This document shows, in pieces, positions 27,420 through 35,338 of a stretch of 38,786 nt of DNA. The stretch is from a virus, in IMG/VR virus record IMGVR_UViG_3300029787_000098, positions 4,316 to 43,101 of that record. The stretch is one strand, 5' to 3'. A program made the translations under genes and the position numbers. How positions within the stretch are numbered: the stretch's first letter is position 1; each line of letters starts with the position of its first letter. The notes beneath the pieces are model-generated. The model did not search any database. It had not been told where the DNA came from and worked only from the letters and a program-made list of their open reading frames with translations.

Positions 27420-28130
27420 CTAATTATTTGGACTATCTGCTATTTCTTTTACGATTTCCCACTCTGTTTTCAAATCTTCATGAAATTCATATAAAGTTGG
27501 ATCAGTTCCACAACTAGTTTCAATATCTTGTTTCTCACTATGTAGTGTCATAGTCCCTGTACAAACAATTCTTTTATTATCTGTTACATCTTCCGTGTAA
27601 TCACCACCAACTTCATGAATCATATCTTCACCAGCATCTAATTTTATATCTTTTCCTGCTATTAAATTTATATCTTCACCTGCTTGCAATTGAATATTCT
27701 TTCTTGCTTTAATATTAACTGTACCTCTCACAGACTCAATATGAATCACACCGTCTTTTGCATAGATTACAATACCTGCTTCACCATCTTTATCAAATCC
27801 ACCTTTTCCAGTTTTTATTCCATCAGAAATCAATTCCAAAGATGCGTTACCCACTACCTTTGCATTACCAGTATTAGTAAACAAAATTCCTTGACCAGAT
27901 TCAGTGTCTAATTGAAATTCGGCAAGATCATGTCTTTTGAGATCATTTCCACCAGTTATTTCAAAAGTAGGATATCCCCTACGGTAATAATCTTTCAATC
28001 TTTCAATCTGTGTTCCAACTTCTGCCTCAACTAATTTTTTAATTTCATCTTGAGTTAAACCCTCTGCATATCTAGAGAGTGGTGGTTTTTTTATTAGTTT
28101 TTGAAACTCTTCTGATTTATGTTGAGCCAT
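27420..28130 (-). CDS. Baseplate central spike protein, gp5 C-terminal beta-helix type
   Basis: This 236-residue protein has an N-terminal helical region (about 1-55, LTQDEIKKLVEAEVGTQIERL) and then a regular beta-helix from about 75 to 205. The clearest repeats are GTVNIKARKNIQLQAGEDI, NLIAGKDIKLDAGEDM and IHEVGGDYTEDV. The repeat pattern (xIxLxAGxDI) is that of T4 gp5C and VgrG spikes. The preceding gene encodes the OB-fold hub, so the gp5 functions appear divided between two genes. TAATG overlap and the Shine-Dalgarno GGAGGAGG, embedded in the upstream Gly codons, make it strongly coupled to the hub. Role: membrane-puncturing spike (known for the family). Confidence 0.8.
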   Translation of the reverse strand: MAQHKSEEFQKLIKKPPLSRYAEGLTQDEIKKLVEAEVGTQIERLKDYYRRGYPTFEITGGNDLKRHDLAEFQLDTESGQGILFTNTGNAKVVGNASLELISDGIKTGKGGFDKDGEAGIVIYAKDGVIHIESVRGTVNIKARKNIQLQAGEDINLIAGKDIKLDAGEDMIHEVGGDYTEDVTDNKRIVCTGTMTLHSEKQDIETSCGTDPTLYEFHEDLKTEWEIVKEIADSPNN

Positions 28131-30724
28131 TAGTAACCTCCTCCATATCCACCACCAGAAGAACCAGTATCAGTTCCAGTTGATGTGGATGTATCTGTTG
28201 TGCTAGTCGTATCCATAGTTGGAGTTGTAGGATTATTCACAATTGTTGGGGTTGTATTCACATTTAGAGTGGGAGTTTCTGTCACCGTTTGAGTGGGAGT
28301 TTCTGTAGGGGTCTCATAAGAGGATGATGATACCACAGGATTACTTAGACTCTCCTCTATTGTATCATAAATTATTGAATCTGACACACCGTGTGTTGCT
28401 CCTGTCATCTTTAAACCACTTGACATTACGTGGTAAGGCCCTGAATATTCAACACCATTAACAAAACCAACAGGATCTCGATTGTCACCAATACAATCAA
28501 CCACATTATCAATTCCAATGAGTGGTGTTGTCTTCCTCTTATCTGCATTGACATCCTTTTTGAATTGAGGTGTGAATGACATAATTGGAACGACTTTCGC
28601 ACCAACTCCTGTTGCTGTACTGAATTTTGTGATTGGGAAACGATTATATTCAATAGTAGAATCAGAGGGAACTGTTACACCTAAAACTTCACCATCTGGA
28701 GAGGTAATGATTGGAAACTCATAATCTCCTATTACGACTGTATCATCTGGACTATAATTAAATCCTGGTGAATCCAAGAATACATCTTCAACTGTTCCAA
28801 CAACATTAGTTCCAATTCCAACTGACTCATCATCTGTTGTATTCACACAATAACCGTATCCAGTTTTCATCAACACTACTTTTTGAATAACACCGTCCTT
28901 CACTAATGGTCGAGCAAAAGCACCCTTTCCATTTCCAGTGTTATCAACTACAACTAAACCTGTTGTCTCATCATATCCACTACCACCATTGATAACTTCA
29001 ATTGAAAATATACGATTATCATTTCCAACAATTGGTAGTAGTTCTGCACCTGTTCCTGTTCCAGATACTTTAACAACTGGTGGTAAACATTTCGGATAGA
29101 TAAATCCTGGTGGTGTTGGAGTAATGTCGTCCTGAGTCGTTGGGTTTATAACTCTATTATTACAAGCATCAAACGCAAGATTCTGTGCTCCGAAGAGTGA
29201 GGTCTGGGATAAAGCACTCTCAATTGATCCTAGTCCCAATAATCCTAATGTATCATCAGCATCACTTATTGCTTGAGTATTATCAATTGTATCTTGTAAG
29301 GGAACTCCATTTACACTTACATCACTTACATCTTCTCCTTTTAATACTCTATCCTTTGCATCAGTTAATCCTCTTGATATATTATCAAACATATTAATTT
29401 TAGAAACTTGATCACCCCAATCATCAGGTGCTGCTGGTATAATACCACCTGCAAATGCAGAACTCCAAGTTTTTGATGGTGTACATGGTGGAGCACCACA
29501 TTTATTAAGAAAACCTAGTAATCTTTTTGCCATTGCAGCTGGGCCTCTCAAGAGACCTGTAATAGATGATAGACCTCCAACTAACCAGTTAAGTCCACTC
29601 ATAATACCACTCAAACCTTTCTCAAGAGTATCAAAAACTTTTGCGAAAATTCCTGATACAAACTGATCAACAGCACAAAGTGCACCGTTCACAATTTTCC
29701 CAAGAAGATTGTTAAACATATTTTTTATGACAGCACCAATTCCACCAAGAACATTTTTAAATACACAAGCAATCAATCCTAAAATACCTGTTGATGCTTT
29801 TTGTGCACCCTTACTTGTATTTTGATTCTTTCCAGCTATTGAAGTTTTAATATCTGCGAGTAACTTAGAGAACTTTTTATTTAATTTTTTAAGTATTTTT
29901 TTTCGGATATTGTTTACTGTTCCTTTAAGCAATCCCGCCATCTGTTCTTTAACCATATCGAGTTGATAATCCATGTTAACAATTTCATTTGTTATTGGAT
30001 CTATCCAAGTTCCAAGATTATTATTTAACTTTTGAGTTCCACTAATAAAATCTTGAAGCAAACCTTGTGCTTGACTTACAACATTGCCTCCACACTTATC
30101 AATGGAACTGATTTTTATCGTTGCACTATCTTCTAAAAATACAGAAGCAAGATTTTGTTCTCCCTTATACACATAAATTGAAGTATCAAATGTTGGAGTA
30201 TCAAACTTAGAATAGTCTTCAGTTGTAAATGAAGCAAAGTTTTCAAATATGTCTTTATTATATTGATGTGCTTTATATTTACTTGTATCAAAACTGTGAG
30301 AAAATAAATTTTCAGTACTTAAATCTGGATCACTATTCCTTTTCCTTTTATTTTCTACTTGTAACTGTGCCTTTGGTAATACTGAGAATATCATTGGCAC
30401 TTGACCATCAGGGCCATCAGCAAAAAATCCTAAAACACTCTCTCCACCAACAAGACATAAAGTTTCTCCAATACCGCCTGTTCCATCTCCAACATTTGCA
30501 GATGGTAGAAATTGAGCCCAACGACAATCTTCATCAGGCAGTTCGGACTTTTCAAAAGTATCATATCCACAAACTCTTATCTTTGCTCGATGTGATTGTT
30601 TACCATCAAAATTTAAGGCATCAGCAGTTCCCTTCCAGTGTTCTTGCGGAACAACTTTCGCAAAGAACCATTGGAATCCATCTTTACCAGCAAAGTTAAT
30701 TGTTTGTAGGGTATCTAAACTCAT
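28130..30724 (-). CDS. gp5-like baseplate hub protein with OB-fold, no lysozyme domain seen
   Basis: In this 864-residue protein, residues 1-125 fit the gp5/VgrG OB-fold: FQWFFAKVVPQEHWKG, RAKIRVCGYDTF, DCRWAQFLPSANVGDGTGG and VLGFFADGPDG. A Gly-rich amphipathic/hydrophobic region spans about 310-425. A GSGY-type repeat region (IEVINGGSGYDETTG, VLMKTGYGYC, VFLDSPGFNY) spans about 560-710. Residues about 751-795 carry GPYHVMSSGLKMTGATH...IIYDTIEESL, followed by a Thr/Pro/Ser-rich tail ending GGGYGGGY. This last cassette is shared with the tube protein at 36095-37324. I see no T4-lysozyme catalytic motif. Start overlaps the CP12-like stop (TAATG), without a Shine-Dalgarno, indicating translational coupling. 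Confidence 0.8.
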   Translation of the reverse strand: MSLDTLQTINFAGKDGFQWFFAKVVPQEHWKGTADALNFDGKQSHRAKIRVCGYDTFEKSELPDEDCRWAQFLPSANVGDGTGGIGETLCLVGGESVLGFFADGPDGQVPMIFSVLPKAQLQVENKRKRNSDPDLSTENLFSHSFDTSKYKAHQYNKDIFENFASFTTEDYSKFDTPTFDTSIYVYKGEQNLASVFLEDSATIKISSIDKCGGNVVSQAQGLLQDFISGTQKLNNNLGTWIDPITNEIVNMDYQLDMVKEQMAGLLKGTVNNIRKKILKKLNKKFSKLLADIKTSIAGKNQNTSKGAQKASTGILGLIACVFKNVLGGIGAVIKNMFNNLLGKIVNGALCAVDQFVSGIFAKVFDTLEKGLSGIMSGLNWLVGGLSSITGLLRGPAAMAKRLLGFLNKCGAPPCTPSKTWSSAFAGGIIPAAPDDWGDQVSKINMFDNISRGLTDAKDRVLKGEDVSDVSVNGVPLQDTIDNTQAISDADDTLGLLGLGSIESALSQTSLFGAQNLAFDACNNRVINPTTQDDITPTPPGFIYPKCLPPVVKVSGTGTGAELLPIVGNDNRIFSIEVINGGSGYDETTGLVVVDNTGNGKGAFARPLVKDGVIQKVVLMKTGYGYCVNTTDDESVGIGTNVVGTVEDVFLDSPGFNYSPDDTVVIGDYEFPIITSPDGEVLGVTVPSDSTIEYNRFPITKFSTATGVGAKVVPIMSFTPQFKKDVNADKRKTTPLIGIDNVVDCIGDNRDPVGFVNGVEYSGPYHVMSSGLKMTGATHGVSDSIIYDTIEESLSNPVVSSSSYETPTETPTQTVTETPTLNVNTTPTIVNNPTTPTMDTTSTTDTSTSTGTDTGSSGGGYGGGY

Positions 30725-30951
30725 TAGTCGTCATATACTAGACACTCTGGTTCATCAGGGTGCAAATCACAGAATACTTCTAAAACATTAGGATCGTGAT
30801 GATCTCCTGCTACTATCTCTTCGTGATGATGTTCCTCATACTCTATTAGATCATGCAACTCTTCTTTTGCATGTCTCTTCATTGGTTCAGAGGTGCTTGG
30901 ATCAGCAAGGATCTCTTTGTCCTTTGCAATATGGTCTTCTATGCTTTTCAT
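30724..30951 (-). CDS. Small protein with CP12-like C-terminus
   Basis: In this 75-residue protein, residues 1-45 are helical and charged (IEDHIAKDKEILADPSTS, KRHAKEELHDLIEYEEHHHEE). The C-terminus, LEVFCDLHPDEPECLVYDD, matches the C-terminal Cys-loop of CP12 (pattern C-x-x-NP-x-x-x-EC-x-x-YDD), including both cysteines and the final YDD. CP12 binds and inactivates GAPDH and PRK of the Calvin cycle, and the C-terminal loop is the GAPDH-binding part. The N-terminal Cys pair of CP12 and the AWD-VEE core are not evident. Its location between two hub genes, with an overlap to gp5-like, suggests either a virion/assembly role or an auxiliary gene riding on the hub operon. Shine-Dalgarno AAGGAGG is strong, and a late promoter lies upstream. 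Confidence 0.75.
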   Translation of the reverse strand: MKSIEDHIAKDKEILADPSTSEPMKRHAKEELHDLIEYEEHHHEEIVAGDHHDPNVLEVFCDLHPDEPECLVYDD

Positions 30952-30980
30952 TTTTTTCCTCCTTGTACTATGTACATTAG

Positions 30981-30988
30981 TATTTATG
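30981..30988 (-). promoter_or_regulatory. T4-type late promoter (CATAAATA) before the CP12-like gene
   Basis: CATAAATA on the minus strand includes the TAA stop of the gp27-like gene and lies 29 nt before the ATG at 30951. It would express the CP12-like, gp5-like hub and spike genes as a unit. Confidence 0.6.
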
Positions 30989-32444
30989 TTGCTATTTTTG
31001 GTTCCGATAGTCCATAAGAATCTCGAACTAACTTAAGAAAAGTTACATTCTTATTTGCCTCAATATGATGCCTTAGTGCTCTTATCAAATACTTACCACT
31101 CAAGTTTTGATCTTGCTCCTTTGGTTGACCATCATTTAAACGAGGAAAACTACACCTTATTATATCACCAACTTTCATATTTACATTCATTGGTATCGAA
31201 ATATTTAATGATTGTGTGAATAATAAATTATATCTTGCTAATGATTTTGCAATGTCAGTTCTCTCTGCGTTTTTTCCTCCAGTAGGTTCAAGTCCATCTT
31301 CACCTTGTCCAGTCACACCATGATCTGATATTCTAAACATATATCTAGATGTGCTACCATCAGTCTCTGGAACATTTGGAATTTTATCTTGGCCACCTAA
31401 TTTATTGTCTTTAATTTCATCAGCAAGATTGTAAGTGTAGAAACTCATCTCATGTGTCAGTACATTAAAATATTGAGTTTTGTTTACATACATTCCTGTA
31501 ATTAATGCTTTTCGGACATCTGTATTTTTTTCTACAATGTAATTTAATATCTGAAAATTAGCACTAAGTTTATTACTATCAATCGCACCCAAACCACGCC
31601 ATTCATATGGTTGATCCTCTGTTCCATGTATGTCAAAGTTTACAGTTTTTCCGTCAGCTTTCCCTATGCCATCCTGTGTTGATGAAACTAAACTATCAAT
31701 ACTTCTAAAATTAAATCCTGCCTGATTCTCATAAAACATAAAACCAGCAGTTCCTTTTGCTTTTCCATCAGTAGTTGCATCTTCACCGTCCTCTCCACTT
31801 GAAGAAGTAATATTTGATATTGATTTTGGGCCTAACCATTGTAATACATAAAATGGTTTTCTTGTATTACCCATAAAGGAATAAGTATTCGCAGTTGGTT
31901 CTGTGAATATCTCTTTTGATGTGTCCAATAATTTTCCATCAATTAATAATTCATCTACAATATCACTGATTGGTAGTGGTTTTTTTGCATCTCTCCCATA
32001 TCTTTTTTTACATCTAGTAGTTTCATTTCTAAGATATTCTACAGAGACAAGGTGTAAAGTAAATTTTGATGCTTGTCTTTGACTATCCATTGCACTCACT
32101 TTATAAACATACAATTCATTTAAACCAGGAATTATATCTCCATTCGCATCTAATTCACCAAATTGAAATCTACCAGATCCAGTTTGTATATCCATTGCTA
32201 CCATCTCTCCACCAGTAATCATCAACTCACTCACGATATTAACAGTTGATATCACTTCAATCTTCATTGAAACTGAAGGTGTCAGTATGTCTTCAAAGTA
32301 TTCGATTGATCGAACAGCATTTGATAGTTCTACTTTTCTACCAGATGCTTCATATGCTAACAGACTATCTGAATTTGTATTCTTTTTTGGTGGGGATTGT
32401 AGTTGGAAATACTGATACCCAAGTCCTAAAACTGTTTGTGCCAT
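30984..32444 (-). CDS. gp27-like baseplate central hub protein
   Basis: This 486-residue protein has features of the gp27/gpD hub family. An N-terminal beta domain (VELSNAVRSIEYFEDILTPS, MKIEVIST, ELMITGGEMVAMDI) is followed by YVYKVSAMDSQRQASKFTLH. A central segment has SFMGNTRKPFYVLQWLGPKS. The C-terminal barrel has LNISIPMNVNMKVGDIIRCS, then LSGKYLIRALRHHIEA and VTFLKLVRDSYG. The GKYLI...H.I...FLKLVRDS ending is typical of hub proteins that sit under the tube and hold the gp5 spike. Its neighbours (gp26 and gp51-like upstream, gp5-like downstream) support this. The start forms TAATG with the preceding gene. No sign of truncation. Confidence 0.75.
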   Translation of the reverse strand: MAQTVLGLGYQYFQLQSPPKKNTNSDSLLAYEASGRKVELSNAVRSIEYFEDILTPSVSMKIEVISTVNIVSELMITGGEMVAMDIQTGSGRFQFGELDANGDIIPGLNELYVYKVSAMDSQRQASKFTLHLVSVEYLRNETTRCKKRYGRDAKKPLPISDIVDELLIDGKLLDTSKEIFTEPTANTYSFMGNTRKPFYVLQWLGPKSISNITSSSGEDGEDATTDGKAKGTAGFMFYENQAGFNFRSIDSLVSSTQDGIGKADGKTVNFDIHGTEDQPYEWRGLGAIDSNKLSANFQILNYIVEKNTDVRKALITGMYVNKTQYFNVLTHEMSFYTYNLADEIKDNKLGGQDKIPNVPETDGSTSRYMFRISDHGVTGQGEDGLEPTGGKNAERTDIAKSLARYNLLFTQSLNISIPMNVNMKVGDIIRCSFPRLNDGQPKEQDQNLSGKYLIRALRHHIEANKNVTFLKLVRDSYGLSEPKIAT

Positions 32445-33775
32445 TATGAACCTGCCATTTTCATAAAGAATAAATCTTCAGTTGTATCGAATTCGAAATC
32501 AACAAAGACATTATTAGTTGGTGTTTGCAAATCTTCTGGTTTAGATACTAAAGGTGCTTTAATATTAGCATCAAATGGAATTGTCGATTGCCCTCCCTCT
32601 GGAAGATTAAATATATTTACCGATGTCTCATTATCTAACATAAGTTTTTCTGGATTAACACCAACGCCTGGTTTTCCTTCAAGAGTTCCATCAGCAAGTG
32701 GTGTTGGTTCCATAAGTGATTTAAGTATCATAAGTTTAGGACTAGAAAACATTCCCCCTAAGAAGGTTGTGAACTTTGCAGCTGGACTATTTAAAATACG
32801 ATTTGATAATTTATTAAACTTATCAAATTGAGTAAGTTGTTTAGGAGTTATTTTTTTAGGAACCTCTGGTGCATCAAAGAATTTTGATCTATCAATAGTT
32901 GCTCTAGTTTTTCTTTTGTCACTTTTGTTTATTGCATCTAGTAAATCATCAAATCCTTTATTAACTCTATCTAATTTTTTTAAATCTGGATCAATTTGTG
33001 CATCTAATACTTTTGCTTCAGCTTTAGGATCAAATTTATTTTTTAGTTGTTTTTCAAATTCTATCTGATTCAATCTATCAGTCATTGATTTGACAATATC
33101 TCTTGTATCATCAGCACCAATCTTTGGTTTAATGTTTTGTTTCTTAATTTTCCTTCCTTTACTTAAATCTTCTACAGTTGGCACTTGTTCACCACTTTGT
33201 GTGGTAGCAGTTCTAGTTTTTGTTTTTTGATTAATTTTTTTTGTGAACTTTTTTTCTTCTTTAAGAAGGTCATCACCAATTTTCTGTCTTCTATCATCTC
33301 TTATTTCTAATTTTTTTCCAATTCTTTTTAATCTTTCTTTTCTTCGTTGTATTCTATTTTTTCTAGTGTTTTCTAGTAACTTTGATTTTCTTTTTGCAAC
33401 AATTTCTAATACATCTTCACCACTTTTTACATTACTTTTTCTTTTAATATTCTGATCTACTTTGTAAGTCTGCATTCCTGCTTTTTCAAGTGCATTGGCA
33501 GTAACATTTTCTCCATCTTTCAAACCACTACCACCACGGCTAGCAGCAAATGCTAAGAGACCTAATCCCAAACCACCTGCGGCTAGTAAACCAGTTTTCT
33601 TTTTCTCATCTGGTAGTTTTATATCTTCAACTTCTTTTGTGTTATCTTTTATAAATTTTAAAAAAGTTCTATAGTCACTCTTTCTTTCAAATTTCAATCT
33701 TGAAATTTTATTTTTTTGAGAATATGGGTTTAACTTCTCAGCAATATTTTTAACTGGTGAATTTGAAAATAACAT
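32444..33775 (-). CDS. Lys-rich protein with one hydrophobic segment; tape-measure region candidate
   Basis: This 443-residue protein is not a recognised family. A short hydrophobic Gly/Ala/Leu segment lies near residues 58-80 (TGLLAAGGLGLGLLAFAAS). Residues about 100-260 are extremely Lys/Arg-rich and likely helical/coiled (RKNRIQRRKERLKRIGKKLE, DDRRQKIGDDLLKEEKKFTK). The C-terminal third is less charged and ends with VFVDFEFDTTEDLFFMKMAGS. Helix, basic rod and hydrophobic insert fit proteins ejected from, or packed in, the tail lumen. The position between gp51-like and gp27-like is where a tape measure is expected. It may work with the 459-residue neighbour (inference). Confidence 0.6.
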   Translation of the reverse strand: MLFSNSPVKNIAEKLNPYSQKNKISRLKFERKSDYRTFLKFIKDNTKEVEDIKLPDEKKKTGLLAAGGLGLGLLAFAASRGGSGLKDGENVTANALEKAGMQTYKVDQNIKRKSNVKSGEDVLEIVAKRKSKLLENTRKNRIQRRKERLKRIGKKLEIRDDRRQKIGDDLLKEEKKFTKKINQKTKTRTATTQSGEQVPTVEDLSKGRKIKKQNIKPKIGADDTRDIVKSMTDRLNQIEFEKQLKNKFDPKAEAKVLDAQIDPDLKKLDRVNKGFDDLLDAINKSDKRKTRATIDRSKFFDAPEVPKKITPKQLTQFDKFNKLSNRILNSPAAKFTTFLGGMFSSPKLMILKSLMEPTPLADGTLEGKPGVGVNPEKLMLDNETSVNIFNLPEGGQSTIPFDANIKAPLVSKPEDLQTPTNNVFVDFEFDTTEDLFFMKMAGS

Positions 33776-33779
33776 TCAA

Positions 33780-35159
33780 CTATCCCATGTAAACATTATA
33801 TAAATTTTTTGCTGCACCTCTTTCCATTGCCAAATCACTATCCAGTGGACTATAGAAAGGAAGATTTATCATTCCAGAATCAGGAGGTGTGGAAGATATC
33901 TTAGTATCTTTTGATCCTCCGCCTGCGTTTTGATTATTTGAGGTTCCACTCTGTATTATATTAATATTATTTTTGTTTTTATTTGATGATTTGGAATTTG
34001 TAACATTATTGAAACGTTTGTTAAATTCTTCAATATTTTCTTTCCTAGTAGCATCAACATCAAATATTTCTGGTAATACTTGTTTGTTTTCAATAAAATC
34101 TTTTTCTTCTCCCTTTCTTTTTGCATCTATATAATTTTTTACATCCTCATAAAATCTTACCTTTGACTCAGATCCACCACGCATTGCAGCTGATTGTGAA
34201 ACCTGGTAATCAAGTAAGTCCAAATTCTTTGGTGAAGTTTCGACATAAGACACAACTGTCTTTAATCTTTCTTTCGTAGTCATATTATCATATCCCTCTG
34301 GATAAAAAGTTCCACCTAAACGCTCATTCGTCAAAAATGAAACTGCTGGATTCAAAAATTTACCACCAGTTTTTAAGAATTTTATTCCTGATTCTAATAA
34401 TTGTATTTGATTAGTAAGTTCTGTGGATCTTGTATAATCTTTCGTCCCTCTTTTTCCTGTTATTTCTTTTTTTTGTTCCTTTAATGTTTCAATTTGTTCT
34501 TGGAGATCACCTACATTTGATGCAATAACTGCTCTCACTGCCTGATCTCTATTCATCTCAGGATTTGCTTGCAACATCGTATCAATATCAGTGCCAACCT
34601 TTGCACTTAGATCATCTGTTAATTCTTGAACTCCAGCTGGGGCAAAGTTAGATAAAAAAAACTTTTCTAAAACTCTTCTTACAAGTCCTTCTATGATTGG
34701 TGCAAGTTGATCTCTTTTCTCTCTTAGAAATTTAAAAAATTCTGGTGCATTTCTATAAAGTAAATACCCAATTCCACCAGTCGCTATACCTATTAATGTT
34801 ACTAATGCTAACTTACCAAGTAACCCACCCAATAAACCTTTACCAAGAATACCAAGTGCACCACCTAAAAATCCACCTTTTGCCATTCCTCCAACATTTT
34901 TTTTCAATGTTTTTGCCATTGCAAAAGTACTCATCAATGATTCTTTAATTGACTTTAAATTTTTCTTAAGAATTTTCGTTGTTTTCTTTGAACCAAAAAA
35001 TTGCACATAGTTCATTGCAAATTTTTCGTTCTTATTTAATCCTTTAGATATTTTTTGTGTTGACTCTTGTACCTTATTAACACTATTTTTCGCAGCAACA
35101 ATCAATCCCCTACTTATAGGTTTAAAAGCGACTCTCGGTTTAATTGCTGGTGAAATCAT
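33780..35159 (-). CDS. Putative tape-measure / tail-lumen protein with membrane segment
   Basis: In this 459-residue protein, the N-terminal 90 residues are basic and helical (NKVQESTQKISKGLNKNEKF). A long hydrophobic Gly-rich stretch follows at about 92-135 (GGFLGGALGILGKGLLGGLL, then LALVTLIGIATGGIGYLLY). Then comes helical and coiled sequence (DQLAPIIEGLVRRVLEKFF, QEQIETLKEQKKEITGKRG) and an Asn/Ser-rich low-complexity stretch near 395-430. A hydrophobic insert within a helical protein placed directly after the gp26/gp51 pair is what is expected of a tail tape measure. The length is shorter than T4 gp29 (590). The start immediately adjoins the stop of the gp51-like gene. Assignment is by context. 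Confidence 0.6.
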   Translation of the reverse strand: MISPAIKPRVAFKPISRGLIVAAKNSVNKVQESTQKISKGLNKNEKFAMNYVQFFGSKKTTKILKKNLKSIKESLMSTFAMAKTLKKNVGGMAKGGFLGGALGILGKGLLGGLLGKLALVTLIGIATGGIGYLLYRNAPEFFKFLREKRDQLAPIIEGLVRRVLEKFFLSNFAPAGVQELTDDLSAKVGTDIDTMLQANPEMNRDQAVRAVIASNVGDLQEQIETLKEQKKEITGKRGTKDYTRSTELTNQIQLLESGIKFLKTGGKFLNPAVSFLTNERLGGTFYPEGYDNMTTKERLKTVVSYVETSPKNLDLLDYQVSQSAAMRGGSESKVRFYEDVKNYIDAKRKGEEKDFIENKQVLPEIFDVDATRKENIEEFNKRFNNVTNSKSSNKNKNNINIIQSGTSNNQNAGGGSKDTKISSTPPDSGMINLPFYSPLDSDLAMERGAAKNLYNVYMG

Positions 35160-35336
35160 TTACATGCTTGCTTGTTTTGCTTTCAGATTTTCATCTTCAA
35201 TATATTGATTCAATAATCCTAAGTAGATATCTCTCTCCCAAGGAATCATATTTTCAATTTCAGTCAAAGAATATTTATGGTGTTGCATCAGGGCAAAGTT
35301 TAATTTAAAGTATGACTCAAGATCCATGTGAGCCAT
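35160..35336 (-). CDS. 51: gp51-type small baseplate hub assembly / tail chaperone protein
   Basis: A 58-residue protein, MAHMDLESYFKLNFALMQHH..., ends ...LKAKQASM. The MQHHKYSLTEIENMIPWERDIY core is characteristic of the short proteins that follow gp26 in marine T4-like phages and are usually labelled gp51 (baseplate hub assembly catalyst). It is far shorter than T4 gp51 (about 249 residues). A WER-x-IY motif also occurs in small tail-assembly chaperones of other myoviruses, so a tape-measure chaperone role is plausible. It starts 2 nt after the gp26 stop and its own stop directly adjoins the ATG of the next gene. Initiation could also be at the second Met (residue 4). Confidence 0.75.
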   Translation of the reverse strand: MAHMDLESYFKLNFALMQHHKYSLTEIENMIPWERDIYLGLLNQYIEDENLKAKQASM

Positions 35337-35338
35337 AA

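Noticed and set aside
30229-30699. 156-codon open frame on the plus strand opposite the hub gene
   Set aside because: It lies antisense within the strongly supported OB-fold coding region, is rich in Leu/His/Gln runs typical of reversed AT-rich codons, and has no ribosome site or promoter.
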